This document shows, in pieces, positions 9,630 through 20,017 of a DNA stretch of 64,000 nt. Source of the DNA: Propioniciclava coleopterorum (lineage in GTDB: Bacteria > Actinomycetota > Actinomycetes > Propionibacteriales > Propionibacteriaceae); the NCBI RefSeq assembly GCF_011393335.1, contig NZ_CP049865.1, positions 2,250,722 through 2,314,721 of the forward strand, in the 5' to 3' direction. The notes under the pieces are model-generated. The model was not told where the DNA came from. It saw only the letters and a program-made list of their open reading frames with translations, and ran no database searches. Both the position numbers and the translations under genes were made by a program. Position 1 is the first letter of the stretch. Each line of letters begins with the position of its first letter.

Positions 9630-10115
9630 ATGTGGAACCCGTTCGCCAAGGCATCCGCCAAGGACATGGAGTCGGTCCACCGCCCCGTCGAGGGTCGGCT
9701 GCTGCCGTTGGAGGAGGTGCCCGATCCCGTGTTCGCCAAGCGCACCATGGGCCACGGCTTCGCCGTCGAGCCGACCGGAGGCACCTTCCGCGCCCCCGTC
9801 GCCGGTGAGCTGATCCTGCTGGCCAAGACGCTGCACGCGTACGCGATCCGCACCGACGCCGGCGCCGAGGTGTTGGTGCACGTGGGCATCGACACGGTCA
9901 CCCTGAGGGGCAAGGGCTTCGCGGCCCTCGCCGCGACGGGGGACCGCGTCGAGGTCGGCGACCCGATCCTGACCTGCGACCTCGACGCGGTGGGGCAGCA
10001 GGTGCCCTCGCTCATCACGCCCGTGGTCCTCACCAACGGGAAGGCGTTCACCCTGTCCGAGCCCGACCTGACGGCGGGTCCGGACGCACCGGTCGCCACG
10101 CTGGCGAAGGTCTGA
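9630..10115 (+). CDS. PTS EIIA component, glucose type
   Basis: The 161-residue cytoplasmic protein passes phosphate from HPr to the adjacent EIICB. The active His84 is in VLVHVGIDTV, and His69 in TLHAYAIR is the partner His of the EIIA-Glc fold. The gene starts 18 bases after the EIICB stop behind GGGAGAAGGAG, so the two are translated from one message. In this operon it probably serves the local permease. Whether it also takes on a global role like Crr cannot be told from sequence. Confidence 0.93.
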   Translation: MWNPFAKASAKDMESVHRPVEGRLLPLEEVPDPVFAKRTMGHGFAVEPTGGTFRAPVAGELILLAKTLHAYAIRTDAGAEVLVHVGIDTVTLRGKGFAALAATGDRVEVGDPILTCDLDAVGQQVPSLITPVVLTNGKAFTLSEPDLTAGPDAPVATLAKV

Positions 10116-10124
10116 CCGGCGGCG

Positions 10125-10994
10125 ATGATGCGCGGGGGGCGCGCGACGGTCACGATCCGCCGCATCTACAACAACAACGTGGTGTTGGGGGCCGACCCCG
10201 ACGGCACGGAGGTGGTGCTGCTCGGTAAGGGGCTGGGCTTCCAGCGGAAGCCCGGCGACCGCGTGGACCCCGCCGGCGCGCAGCGGTTCGTGGCGCAGGG
10301 GCCCTACAAGGCCGCGGCGGTCGCGACCCTGCTCAGCGACGCCACCCTGGAGGAGGCGGCGACGGCCCGGGACATCGTGGCGCTCGCCCACGAGCGGCTC
10401 CGGGTGCCGGTGAGCCAGGGCTTCCTGCTGCCGGTGCTGGACCACCTGTCCTTCGCCGTGCGGCGCGCCCGGGAGGGGGTGAAGGTCGACATCCCACTGC
10501 GCTGGGAGGTCGCCCAGCTCTACCCGCGCGAGGCCGAGGTCGGACGCGAGGCGGTGGCCCTGGCCGGCGACCGCCTCCGCGTCCGGCTGCAGGAGGACGA
10601 GTGGGTCGCGTTCGCGCTGCACTTCATCAACCAGCAGTGGGTCGGCGGCGACCTGAGCAAGACGGTGGCGATGACGGACGCCATCACCGGAACGTTCGCC
10701 CTGCTGGAGGAACTGTGGGGGCGTCCGCTGGACCAGACGTCGGTGAGCTCGGCCCGGTTCGTGACGCACCTGCGCTACCTGTTCGTGCGGGCGATCGAGG
10801 GGCGGCAGCTGGTCGGCTCGGGCATCGACGTGATGGGCGCGGTCCAGAGCGTCTACCCCGAGGCCGCGGAGGCGGCCCGCCGGGTTGCCCAGCTCATCGA
10901 CGCCTCGGTCAAGGGCAGCCTCACGACCGAGGAGGTCGCCTACCTCGCGCTCCACACGGGACGGCTGTACGCCGAGGTGCACTACCCGGGCTGA
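10125..10994 (+). CDS. BglG/LicT-type transcriptional antiterminator with PRD domains
   Basis: The 289-residue regulator has an N-terminal CAT RNA-binding domain (residues 9-48; IRRIYNNNVVLGADPDG then LLGKGLGFQRKPGDRVD), followed by PRD1 (about 70-170, with DHLSFAVRR and ALHFINQQ) and PRD2 (about 180-285, with FVTHLRYLFVRAI and YLALHTGRL). PRD His residues are present for phosphorylation by HPr and the EII proteins. Family knowledge says that the dimer binds RAT hairpins and blocks terminators when sugar is present; a matching RAT lies at 7151-7179 in this same operon. Two ATG codons in a row occur at the start, and the spacer from EIIA is only nine bases. Confidence 0.93.
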   Translation: MMRGGRATVTIRRIYNNNVVLGADPDGTEVVLLGKGLGFQRKPGDRVDPAGAQRFVAQGPYKAAAVATLLSDATLEEAATARDIVALAHERLRVPVSQGFLLPVLDHLSFAVRRAREGVKVDIPLRWEVAQLYPREAEVGREAVALAGDRLRVRLQEDEWVAFALHFINQQWVGGDLSKTVAMTDAITGTFALLEELWGRPLDQTSVSSARFVTHLRYLFVRAIEGRQLVGSGIDVMGAVQSVYPEAAEAARRVAQLIDASVKGSLTTEEVAYLALHTGRLYAEVHYPG

Positions 10995-11018
10995 CCGAGA
11001 TCGCCGACGCCGGGCGGA

Positions 11019-11585
11019 TCAAAGGGCGGTGGACGGCAGCGCGCGAGCGAGGCCGTCCACGCGTTCGGCTCCGGGCAGCCCCAGCAGGGTGGCCGCGGGC
11101 ACGAACAGCTTCGAGCCGCGGATCCCCGACCCGACGCACAGCCAGTCCTGGTCCGCGACCGCGCCGTCGACCCAGATCGGCCAGTCGGCGGGTGCGCCCA
11201 CGGGGGTGATGCCGCCGAACTCCATGCCGGACAGCGCCACCGCCTGCTCGCGCGGCGCGAAGGACGCCTTGCGCGCGTCCAGCCGCTTGCGGACGACGGT
11301 GTTCACGTCGACGCGGTGGGTGGCCAGCGTCATGCACACGGCGAACCGCTCGACCTCGCCGCGCACCCCGCGCACGACGACCGCGTTCGCCGACGCCTCC
11401 AGCGGGACGCCGTAGCGCGCGCAGAAGTTCTCCGTGTCGGCCAGGTGGGGGTCGATCGGGGTGACGTACGCGTCCAGCCCGGTCGCGGCCAGCGCGGCGC
11501 GCACGGGCTCGGCGAGCAGATCGGGGCGATCCAGGGCGGGGGCGGCCTCGAGGCTGCCCAGGACGTCGGCGGGTGGAAGGCTCAC
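11019..11585 (-). CDS. YbaK/EbsC family protein, probable aminoacyl-tRNA deacylase
   Basis: The 188-residue protein ends in the YbaK signature (ALSGMEFGGITPVG and later GSGIRGSKLFVPA). Members of this family hydrolyse mischarged tRNAs such as Cys-tRNAPro, or the related INS substrates; the exact substrate here is unknown. The start is GTG, with CAGGAT seven bases ahead, which may be a leaderless -10 element. It converges on the antiterminator gene and is divergent from the acetyltransferase gene. Confidence 0.85.
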   Translation of the reverse strand: MSLPPADVLGSLEAAPALDRPDLLAEPVRAALAATGLDAYVTPIDPHLADTENFCARYGVPLEASANAVVVRGVRGEVERFAVCMTLATHRVDVNTVVRKRLDARKASFAPREQAVALSGMEFGGITPVGAPADWPIWVDGAVADQDWLCVGSGIRGSKLFVPAATLLGLPGAERVDGLARALPSTAL

Positions 11586-11670
11586 CCGCCCGATCCTGCC
11601 ACGCGGGGCACGCGCCGCCCGGGTCGGCGTCCGAGGCGAGAAACACCGGCCTGGCCTCGGGCCGCGTCCC

Positions 11671-11676
11671 TAGGCT
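11671..11676 (+). promoter_or_regulatory. -10 hexamer TAGGCT, leaderless start of the acetyltransferase gene
   Basis: TAGGCT ends seven bases before the ATG at 11684, and no ribosome site is visible. Confidence 0.5.
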
Positions 11677-11683
11677 GGCCGGC

Positions 11684-12268
11684 ATGGGATTCCTCGACCC
11701 GGTGACCCTGCTCGGACGCGAGGTGCGGCTGGAGCCCCTCACCTCCGATCACGCGGGCGGGCTGGCGGACGCGGCCCGCCTCGATCAGGTGTGGGGGCTG
11801 TGGTACACCTCGGCGCCGGAGGCGGACCGGATGCGCGCCGACATCGACGCCAAGCTGGCGCGGGCCGCGACGGGCGAGATGCTGCCGTTCGCGGTGCTGC
11901 GTCCCGACGGCGTCCCCGTCGGCGTCACGACCTACCTGCACCCGCTCCCCGCCGTGCCCGCGGTGGAGATCGGCATGACCTGGCTGGCGGCGTCGGCGCG
12001 GCGCACCGCCATCAACACCGAGGCCAAGAAGCTGCTGCTGGGCAACGCCTTCGAGGCGTGGGGATGCCGCCGGGTGGCGTTCCGCACGACCTGGCTCAAC
12101 CTGCGCTCGCGGGAGGCCATCGAGCGGATCGGGGCGACGTTCGAGGGCCGGATCCGCAACGACCGGGTCATGCGCGACGGCACCGTCACCGACAGCGCGC
12201 AGTACTCGATCACCGATGCCGAGTGGCCGGCGGTCAGGCAGCATCTGCGGCACCTGCTCAGCCGCTGA
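11684..12268 (+). CDS. GNAT family N-acetyltransferase (RimJ/RimL-like)
   Basis: The 194-residue protein starts MGFLDPVTLLGREVRLEPL and shows the GNAT order of motifs: VEIGMTWLA (beta4), NTEAKKLLLGNAFEAWG (helix 3) and RVAFRTTWLNLRSREAIERIG (acetyl-CoA loop and Asn-containing C-terminus). This subgroup modifies N-terminal amines of ribosomal proteins or small molecules; the acceptor is unknown. The start at 11684 is fixed by a -10 hexamer seven bases upstream; longer in-frame starts would run into the divergent YbaK gene. Confidence 0.88.
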   Translation: MGFLDPVTLLGREVRLEPLTSDHAGGLADAARLDQVWGLWYTSAPEADRMRADIDAKLARAATGEMLPFAVLRPDGVPVGVTTYLHPLPAVPAVEIGMTWLAASARRTAINTEAKKLLLGNAFEAWGCRRVAFRTTWLNLRSREAIERIGATFEGRIRNDRVMRDGTVTDSAQYSITDAEWPAVRQHLRHLLSR

Positions 12269-12280
12269 CGGCGCGTCCAC

Positions 12281-12832
12281 TCAGGCGCCGGAGCGCTTGA
12301 CCAGGCCGCGGATCCGCAGGGCCGCCACGATCGCGGCGATGCCGTACACGAGGGCGAACGCGCCGAACATGATGGCCGCGGTCGCCAGCGTCGCGCCCGG
12401 GGCGAACATCGTCAGGACGCCGCACAGGATCCCCAACACGCCCACGACGATCAGCATCCACTCGCCGGTGACGGCCTTGCGGATTCTGATGGCGGTGGCG
12501 ATCTGGGCGATGCCGGAGGCGAAGAACCAGACGGCCAGGATGACGGCGATCGCCGATAGCGCGGCGTTCATGTTCGCCAGCGCGATGCCGCCCGCGACGA
12601 CGCTGACGATGCCGAAGACCGCCAACAGGGCGCGGGTGCCCCCGCCGGCCAGCGGGATGGTGAACGCGTTGATCAGGAGGCCGACGCCGTCGGCGATCAG
12701 CCAGATCCCGATGAGGATGGCCAGGGTGGCCAGAGCGATGCCGGGCTGGACGATGGTGATGAGCCCGGCCAGCACCGCGACGATGCCGCGGGCCAGGATC
12801 CAGGGCCAGGTACGTGCTGCGAAGTGGAGCAT
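12281..12832 (-). CDS. DUF308/HdeD-like membrane protein
   Basis: The 183-residue protein has six predicted membrane helices in three pairs, each with the repeated pattern of DUF308 (GLITIVQPGIALATLAILIG, then LLAVFGIVSVVAGG, then MLIVVGVLGILCGVLTMF). HdeD of E. coli is linked with acid resistance, but for actinobacterial members the role is unproven. The gene stands alone; the region upstream (12833-13048) holds no coding sequence. Confidence 0.85.
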   Translation of the reverse strand: MLHFAARTWPWILARGIVAVLAGLITIVQPGIALATLAILIGIWLIADGVGLLINAFTIPLAGGGTRALLAVFGIVSVVAGGIALANMNAALSAIAVILAVWFFASGIAQIATAIRIRKAVTGEWMLIVVGVLGILCGVLTMFAPGATLATAAIMFGAFALVYGIAAIVAALRIRGLVKRSGA

Positions 12833-12981
12833 GAGGGTGGCTCTCTGCGTGGGGATGGGTGCTTCTCACGCTACGCCGACCAGCGTGGGGGAGGAAGCCG
12901 CTCCGGGGTCCTTGTGGCGAAGGGCGCCGGCCGAAGTCGGGCCGACCCTGCCAGAGGGGGAACTGGGCGGAGCCGGCGGAG

Positions 12982-13011
12982 GGAGTGGGCCCGCAATGAC
13001 GGACCCACTCC
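12982..13011 (-). terminator. Hairpin terminator of the uxuA-TRAP operon
   Basis: GGAGTGGG pairs with CCCACTCC, with an inner CCG/CGG stem and a CAATGA loop. It lies 38 bases beyond the uxuA stop codon in a 216-base non-coding stretch between uxuA and the DUF308 gene. I see nothing else in that stretch. Confidence 0.7.
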
Positions 13012-13048
13012 TGCGCGGCCCCGATGAGGGGGTCGACGCGCGCCACGC

Positions 13049-14116
13049 TCAGTGGGTGCGTCCGAGCGCCTCCCACAACCCCAGAAGGTAGGTGATGCCC
13101 AGGGCCCGGTCGTGGAGGCCGTAGCCCGGGCGTCCGCGTTCGCCCCAGATGTCACGGCCGTGGTCGGGCCGGACGTACCCGTCGAAGCCCGTCTCGTGAA
13201 GTGCCTCCACGATGGCGAACATGTCCAACGATCCTTCCGACGACGGGTGGGCCGTCTCCCGGAACGTCCCCGGCCCGGTGTGCAGGATGTTGCGCAGGTG
13301 CACGAACGGCACCCTCCCGAGGGCGCTGAACTCCCGCATCAGGGACGGGACGTCCGTGTCCGGGTCGCTCCCCAGCGAGCCCGTGCAGACGGTGAACCCG
13401 TGGTACGGGGAGTCCGTGAAGGCGGCGATGGCCCGCATGTCCTCCGCGCCTTTGACGATCCGGGGCAGCCCGAAGACGGATCGGGGAGGATCGTCGGGAT
13501 GGACGGCCATCCGGACGTCGTGAGCGCGACAGGCGTCCAGGATCGCGTCGATGAAGTAGGCGAAGTTCGCCCGCAGCCCATCCTCGTCCACGTCGCTGTA
13601 GGCCTCGAACAGCGCCTCGATCCCCGCGAGCCTGTCCTCCTCCCAACCCGGCAGCCGGAAGCCGTCGGCGCCGCCCTGCACGCGGAGCATGACGTCGCGG
13701 AACGAGCCGGACACGATCTGTTGGTCGTAGGCCATCGAGAAGGAACCGTCGGGTGCTTCCGACCGCAGGTCGGTGCGGATCCAGTCGAACACCGGCATGA
13801 AGTTGTAGCAGATCACCTTCACGCCGTGCCGGGAGAGGTTACGGATCGTCGCGATGTAGTTCTCGATGTGGCGGTCGCGCTCCGGCAGCCCGATCTTGAT
13901 GGCGTCGGAGACGTTGACGCTCTCGACGACCTCCAGGAGCAACCCGGCCGCCTCGATCGCCTCACGCAGGGCGGCGATCCTGGCGAGCGGCCACTCCGCG
14001 CCCGCGGGCAGGTCGTGGAGGGCTCCGACGACGTGTCGCACGCCGGGGATCTGGCGCACGTGCGCGAGGGGGATCGGATCGTCCTCCTCGCCGAACCAAC
14101 GGAATCCCATCTTCAT
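13049..14116 (-). CDS. uxuA: Mannonate dehydratase
   Basis: The 355-residue enzyme dehydrates D-mannonate to 2-keto-3-deoxygluconate in hexuronate breakdown. Diagnostic segments are MGFRWFGEEDDPIPLAHVRQIPG at the N-terminus, VVESVNVSDAIKIG, GVKVICYNFMPVFDW, the metal-site MAVHPDDPPRSVFGLPRIV and the C-terminal VRPDHGRDIWGE; the expected His and Cys ligands are in place. It lies 13 bases downstream of the TRAP large-permease gene in the same operon, so the transporter probably brings in a hexuronate or aldonate. UxuB, UxaC, KDG kinase and KDPG aldolase are not in the window. Confidence 0.95.
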   Translation of the reverse strand: MKMGFRWFGEEDDPIPLAHVRQIPGVRHVVGALHDLPAGAEWPLARIAALREAIEAAGLLLEVVESVNVSDAIKIGLPERDRHIENYIATIRNLSRHGVKVICYNFMPVFDWIRTDLRSEAPDGSFSMAYDQQIVSGSFRDVMLRVQGGADGFRLPGWEEDRLAGIEALFEAYSDVDEDGLRANFAYFIDAILDACRAHDVRMAVHPDDPPRSVFGLPRIVKGAEDMRAIAAFTDSPYHGFTVCTGSLGSDPDTDVPSLMREFSALGRVPFVHLRNILHTGPGTFRETAHPSSEGSLDMFAIVEALHETGFDGYVRPDHGRDIWGERGRPGYGLHDRALGITYLLGLWEALGRTH

Positions 14117-14129
14117 GGCGTGCTCCCGG

Positions 14130-15422
14130 TCACGTGTCGAGCCAGCCCAGCGGCACCATGACGAGCGCCGGGAACAGCGCCAACAGGAACACCAGCACCG
14201 TCTGGGCTATGAAGTAGGGGATGACGGGTCTGATGATCTCGTCCATCTTCACCTTCCCCGTGGCGCAGGCCACGTTGAGTACCGGCCCCACCGGGGGCGA
14301 GGTCAGCCCCAGCACGTTGGCGAGCGTGAACACCACGCCGAAGTAGATCGGACTGATGCCCGCGGCGTTGAGCAGCGGCAGCACGATCGGAGTGAGGATC
14401 AGGATGGTGGGGACGACGTCCATCGCCGTTCCCACGAGCAGGACCACGATGACGAGGACCACCATGAGCAGCGTCGGGTTCTCCACCAGGGGATCCAGCA
14501 GGCCCGTGATGAGCCGGGGGAGGCCGCCGATCGTCATGTAGTAGGCGGCCACCTGCGCCGCAGCGGCCAGGAACATCACGACGGCCGACATCTTGGCCGC
14601 CGACCGGAGACCCTGGAAGATCACCGGCAGATCGAGTTCGCGGTAGACCACCGTCCCGACGATCAGGGCGTAGACCACGGCGACGACGCCGGCCTCGGTG
14701 GCGGTGAAGATCCCGCCCCGCAGCCCCAGCAGGATGATGACGGGGAGCAACAGCGCCCAGATCCCGTCCAGGACGGTCTTACCGGCTTCCTTCAGGGTCG
14801 GCGTCGGCTCGTTCGACCGGACGCCGTCCTTGCGGGAGACGAAGAACCAGATCAGGCACATGATGAGCGTCAGGTAGATCGCCGGTGCGATGCCGCCGAG
14901 GAACAGCGACTTGATCGAGACCCCGGCGGTCACGCCGTACACGATGAACGGCACCGAGGGCGGCATGATGGGGGAGACCAGGTTGGCGCTGGCGACGAGG
15001 CCGGCGGACTTGGCCCGGTCGTAGCCGGATCGGACCATCATCGGGATGAGGATCGCGCCGAGTGCCGCCGTGCTGGCGACGGCCGAGCCCACCAGGCTGG
15101 CGAACAGCAGGCAGGCCAGGATCGTCACGTAGCCCAGGCCGCCGCGGACGCGACCCACGAAGATGTTGGCGAAGGCGATGATCCGGTGGGTGAGCCCGCC
15201 GCGGTTCATGAGTTCGCCGGCGAGGACGAAGAACGGCAGGGCCATCATCGCGACCGAGTCCGTGCCGCGCATGAGTTGGGCGGCGAGGATCTGCGGGTCG
15301 GCGGCGGCGCCCCCCATGTGGACGCCGACCGCCGCGCCGGCCAGGAGCAGTGAGAAGGCGATCGGGACGCCGAGCAGGATGGCGACGATCAGGTAGGTCA
15401 GGAAGAGCAGCAGCAGAAGCAC
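14130..15422 (-). CDS. TRAP transporter large permease (DctM type), island 1
   Basis: The 430-residue protein has about twelve membrane helices and the DctM signatures (PFFVLAGELMNRGG, ASLVGSAVASTAALG, LVSPIMPPSVPFIVYG). It is the ion-coupled translocation subunit of a binding-protein-dependent secondary transporter. The start was set at GTG 15422, preceded by GAGGGGAACG; the open frame beyond it overlaps dctQ and is not coding. It works with the small subunit just upstream and the periplasmic protein at 16016-17037. The substrate is inferred to be a sugar acid because uxuA follows. Confidence 0.93.
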   Translation of the reverse strand: MLLLLLFLTYLIVAILLGVPIAFSLLLAGAAVGVHMGGAAADPQILAAQLMRGTDSVAMMALPFFVLAGELMNRGGLTHRIIAFANIFVGRVRGGLGYVTILACLLFASLVGSAVASTAALGAILIPMMVRSGYDRAKSAGLVASANLVSPIMPPSVPFIVYGVTAGVSIKSLFLGGIAPAIYLTLIMCLIWFFVSRKDGVRSNEPTPTLKEAGKTVLDGIWALLLPVIILLGLRGGIFTATEAGVVAVVYALIVGTVVYRELDLPVIFQGLRSAAKMSAVVMFLAAAAQVAAYYMTIGGLPRLITGLLDPLVENPTLLMVVLVIVVLLVGTAMDVVPTILILTPIVLPLLNAAGISPIYFGVVFTLANVLGLTSPPVGPVLNVACATGKVKMDEIIRPVIPYFIAQTVLVFLLALFPALVMVPLGWLDT

Positions 15423-15433
15423 GGTCGTTCCCC

Positions 15434-15961
15434 TCAGTCGATCTCGGCGAGCGGGTCGGCGCCGTCGTCGCGGATGGTGGTGAGGTCGTCGACCGAGCGA
15501 CGGGCGACGAACACCTGGTAGAGGTTGCCCACGGCGACGAGGATGATCGCCACCCCGGTCACGACGCCGACGCCGTAGACCAGGGCACGGGGGAACTGGG
15601 TCGCCACCCAACGGTCGTTCAGGTTCTGCACGGCCAACTGCCAACTCCCGACGGCGAGCAGGCCCATCATCCAGATGATGACGAGCTGGATGCCGGCGTA
15701 GAGCACGCGACGGGGGCGCTCGGGCAGCCGTGTGAGCACGGTGTCCACGCCGAGATGCCGGTTGTCGCGGAACGCGCCGATCGTGCCGAAGTAGACGAGG
15801 TAGATGAACGCGAGCCGCGCCACCTCCTCCGACCAGACCAGCCCGGTGGAGAAGACGTACCGCAGCACGACGTTGAGGAAGAACAGGGCGATCATGAGTG
15901 CCAGGAAGACCGCCATCATGATGTCGACTCCGCGGAAGAGCCGATCGAGGAATGTGGACAT
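15434..15961 (-). CDS. TRAP transporter small permease (DctQ type), island 1
   Basis: The 175-residue protein has four membrane helices and the DctQ core (NVVLRYVFSTGLVWSEEVARLAFIYLVYFG). It supports the large permease. The ATG at 15961 is preferred to a GTG nine bases upstream because GAAGG is correctly spaced for it. Eleven bases separate its stop from the dctM start. Confidence 0.92.
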   Translation of the reverse strand: MSTFLDRLFRGVDIMMAVFLALMIALFFLNVVLRYVFSTGLVWSEEVARLAFIYLVYFGTIGAFRDNRHLGVDTVLTRLPERPRRVLYAGIQLVIIWMMGLLAVGSWQLAVQNLNDRWVATQFPRALVYGVGVVTGVAIILVAVGNLYQVFVARRSVDDLTTIRDDGADPLAEID

Positions 15962-15980
15962 GGGCCGCACCTTCGGTCAG

Positions 15981-16006
15981 GGGGCGGGTCGCGACGGACC
16001 CGCCCC
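15981..16006 (-). promoter_or_regulatory. dctP-dctQ intercistronic hairpin, island 1
   Basis: A perfect ten-base stem, GGGGCGGGTC with its complement and a six-base loop, lies in the 54-base spacer between dctP and dctQ. It probably lowers read-through or protects the dctP message so that binding protein exceeds permease. The second TRAP operon has a hairpin in the same place. Confidence 0.65.
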
Positions 16007-16015
16007 GGGGTTCCG

Positions 16016-17037
16016 TCAGCTCACCGCTCGGATCTTGTCGGTCAGTTCGCGTGCCCAGGCGTTGTCCGCGTAGAGCTTGTCGGTCACCGGCTTGATCTTC
16101 TCGATCATCCGGTCACGGTCGGCGGGGGTCAGTTCGGTCACTGTGAGGCCCTTGTCCTTCAGCGACTGGCGGTCGGTGTCCACGCTCGCGATGTACTGGT
16201 CCCACGCCTGCGTCGACGCCTTCGCGGCCGCGTCCCGCACCACCTTCTGCTGCGCCTCGCTCAGCCGGTCCATGGCCGCGTCGCTGGCGACGATCTCCAG
16301 CGTCGCGATGATGTGGTTGGTCTCGTAGATGTAGTCCTGCACCTCGTTGAGGCCCTCGCTGATGACCGTGACCATGCCGTTGTCCTGGCCGTCCACGACG
16401 CCGGTCTCCAACGCCGAGAACAGTTCGCCGAGCGGGATCACTTGGGCGCTACCACCGAGGTTCTCCGCCAGCCCGATGTGGATCGGGTTGTTCGGCATGC
16501 GGAACTTCTGGCCGGCGAAGTCCTCGATCGTCGTGAGCTTCTTGCTGCTGGTGAACGTGCGGGCGCTGTTCGGGCCCCAGCCGAGCACCTGGACGGTCGG
16601 GAACTTCTCCTCGAACTTCTGGTTCACCTCGGCGGCGATGTCCCCGGTCCAGACCTTCTTGGCGTGCTCGAGGTCGCGGTACAGGAACGGCCAGTCCGAG
16701 ATCAGCATCGTGGGGAACTCCTGGTTCATCGGGGTCCCGACCACCGCCACCTCGATCGTGCCGTTGCGGACGCCGTCCCACAGATCGGCCTCGTTGCCGA
16801 GGGTGCCCGAGTGGTAGACCTCGACCTGGATCGCCCCGTCGGAGCCCTGCTCGACCTCGGGCTTGAACACCTCGTCGAGGACCTTGGCCATCGGGTGCGT
16901 CGCGCCCCAGTTGTCGCCCACCTTCAGGGTGATCGGCTGGTCCTTGGACGCGCCCCGGGGGCCGCCGCGCCCAGGTTGCACCCGGCCAGTGCCAGCGCCA
17001 ACGCTCCGGCCAATGCGACCGTCGTTACCTTCTTCAT
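16016..17037 (-). CDS. TRAP transporter substrate-binding lipoprotein (DctP type), island 1; one-base frameshift
   Basis: The start codon at 17037 has a good GAAGGAG site and opens a lipoprotein signal peptide ending in LAGC (Cys20). The mature DctP domain (LKVGDNWGATHPMAK, VEVYHSGTLGNEADLW, later the substrate-site RMPNNPIHIG and FSALETGVVDGQDNG) is read in a different frame. The switch lies at CCCCGGGGG (16953-16961). Adding one G or C gives LAGCNLGAAAPGGASKDQ and a normal protein of about 340 residues. I treat it as a functional gene with a probable base-calling error, but a real mutation is possible. It is the first gene of the operon with dctQ, dctM and uxuA. Confidence 0.88.
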
Positions 17038-17207
17038 CTCACCTGACTCCTTCGATCGGCGGGCTCCGGTGCCCGTCCTGCTCCGTCATCCTGGGAGGCG
17101 TCCGGGCGGCTGCTCCGATCGGATCGCCCCCGGGTCGTGTGCGGGGGTGTGCGCGACGTCGCCGTCGCGGCCCGGCGTCGAAAAGCGGGGTTTTCAAGGC
17201 AGGACGC

Positions 17208-17241
17208 TTGTATACAAACGAAGTATGGAAGAAGCGGTCAA
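17208..17241 (-). promoter_or_regulatory. Promoter and GntR operator of the TRAP-uxuA operon
   Basis: TTGTATACAA (17208-17217) is a perfect ten-base palindrome of the kind bound by FadR-subfamily GntR regulators. On the minus strand TTGACC (17241-17236) is 18 bases from TTGTAT (17217-17212), so the palindrome overlaps the -10 element of the dctP promoter. Repression by the divergent regulator at 17281 is inferred. The transcript would have a leader of about 170 bases. Confidence 0.6.
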
Positions 17242-17268
17242 GGTCGATTTTTGCCACCCTCGTTGCCC

Positions 17269-17274
17269 TAGGGT
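17269..17274 (+). promoter_or_regulatory. -10 hexamer TAGGGT, leaderless start of the gntR gene
   Basis: TAGGGT ends six bases before the ATG at 17281. The operator palindrome lies about 60 bases upstream. Confidence 0.5.
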
Positions 17275-17280
17275 GGGCGC

Positions 17281-18006
17281 ATGGCGAAGAGGGGGGTGGT
17301 GGCCGCGGTGCCGTGCAACGCGCGCGACCGGGCGTACGAGGACCTGCGTCGCCGCATCGTCATGGTGGAGCTGCCTCCCGGCGCCGCCCTGTCCGAGAAC
17401 GAGATGGCCGTCGCGCTGGGGGTCTCCCGCACGCCGGTGCGGGAGGCGCTCCTGCTCCTGGCCAACGAGGGCCTCGTGCGCGTCTTCCCCAAGGTGGGCA
17501 CGTTCGTGTCGCGGGTGGACGCCGAACAGGTCTCGGAGGCGCAGTTCATGCGGGAGGCCGTCGAGCTCGCGGCACTGGAGTCGATCCGCTTCCCGGTGTC
17601 CGCCGACGCGCTGCGGGCGCTCGAGGCGAACGTGGCCGAGCAGGATCGCGTGGGGGACGACCCCGCGCGGTTCTTCGAACTCGACGAGGCGTTCCACCGT
17701 GGCCTCATGGAACTCGGCGGTCATGGCCTGTCGTGGTCCTTCGTCGCGGCCGCGAAGGCGCACCTCGATCGGGCGCGGATGCTGGGCGTGACCCTGCTGC
17801 CGATCCTCGAGCCGCTGCGCCGCGAGCACCGCGCGATCTACGAGGCGGTGCGCGACGGTGACGGCCCGCGGGCGGCCGCCGCGCTCCGGGCTCACCTGCG
17901 CACCGTCTTCGACGACATCCAAACCATCCGTGCGCAACGGCCGGAACTGTTCCTCGCCGACCCGGACTCGCTCCCGACCCGTCGCTCGGTGGCCGTCTGG
18001 GAGTGA
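17281..18006 (+). CDS. GntR family regulator, FCD (FadR-type) subfamily, island 1
   Basis: The 241-residue regulator has a winged helix-turn-helix at about residues 15-75 (ENEMAVALGVSRTPVREALL, then GLVRVFPKVGTFVS) and a C-terminal FCD ligand domain with FFELDEAFHRGLMELG and EHRAIYEAVRDGDGPRAAAALRAHL. The metal or ligand-site residues of FCD proteins (Asp and His in these motifs) are present. It is divergent from the dctP-dctQ-dctM-uxuA operon, and the shared spacer holds TTGTATACAA. It is most likely a repressor relieved by a hexuronate or its breakdown product; the effector is not known. Confidence 0.92.
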   Translation: MAKRGVVAAVPCNARDRAYEDLRRRIVMVELPPGAALSENEMAVALGVSRTPVREALLLLANEGLVRVFPKVGTFVSRVDAEQVSEAQFMREAVELAALESIRFPVSADALRALEANVAEQDRVGDDPARFFELDEAFHRGLMELGGHGLSWSFVAAAKAHLDRARMLGVTLLPILEPLRREHRAIYEAVRDGDGPRAAAALRAHLRTVFDDIQTIRAQRPELFLADPDSLPTRRSVAVWE

Positions 18007-18051
18007 CCTTCGGTTGCCGGGCACCCCGGGAATACCCGGGGCGTCCCCGGG

Positions 18052-18072
18052 GTTGAGTCTGGTGAACTCAAC
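18052..18072 (+). promoter_or_regulatory. HAIR operator 1 of the dnaK operon (HspR site)
   Basis: GTTGAGT, seven bases (CTGGTGA), ACTCAAC: a match to the HspR-associated inverted repeat CTTGAGT-N7-ACTCAAG, differing only at the outermost base pair. The same arms occur in front of clpB. Confidence 0.88.
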
Positions 18073-18079
18073 TTCTCGG

Positions 18080-20007
<1,928 letters not shown>

Positions 20008-20017
20008 TGCCGAGGCG

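Noticed and set aside
7719-10982. A 1087-codon minus-strand frame across the PTS operon
   Set aside because: Composition (runs of Arg, Gly, His, Asp) is that of an antisense shadow; the plus-strand nanE, EIICB, EIIA and antiterminator have all family motifs.
12833-13048. Possible small gene in the gap between DUF308 and uxuA
   Set aside because: The only frame there (from 12824) has no ribosome site, low-complexity Arg/Gly composition, and contains a terminator hairpin.
17038-17280. Possible small regulatory RNA or gene in the divergent spacer
   Set aside because: I found only the operator and promoters; the open frame at 17039-17257 crosses the operator and has no family or start signal.
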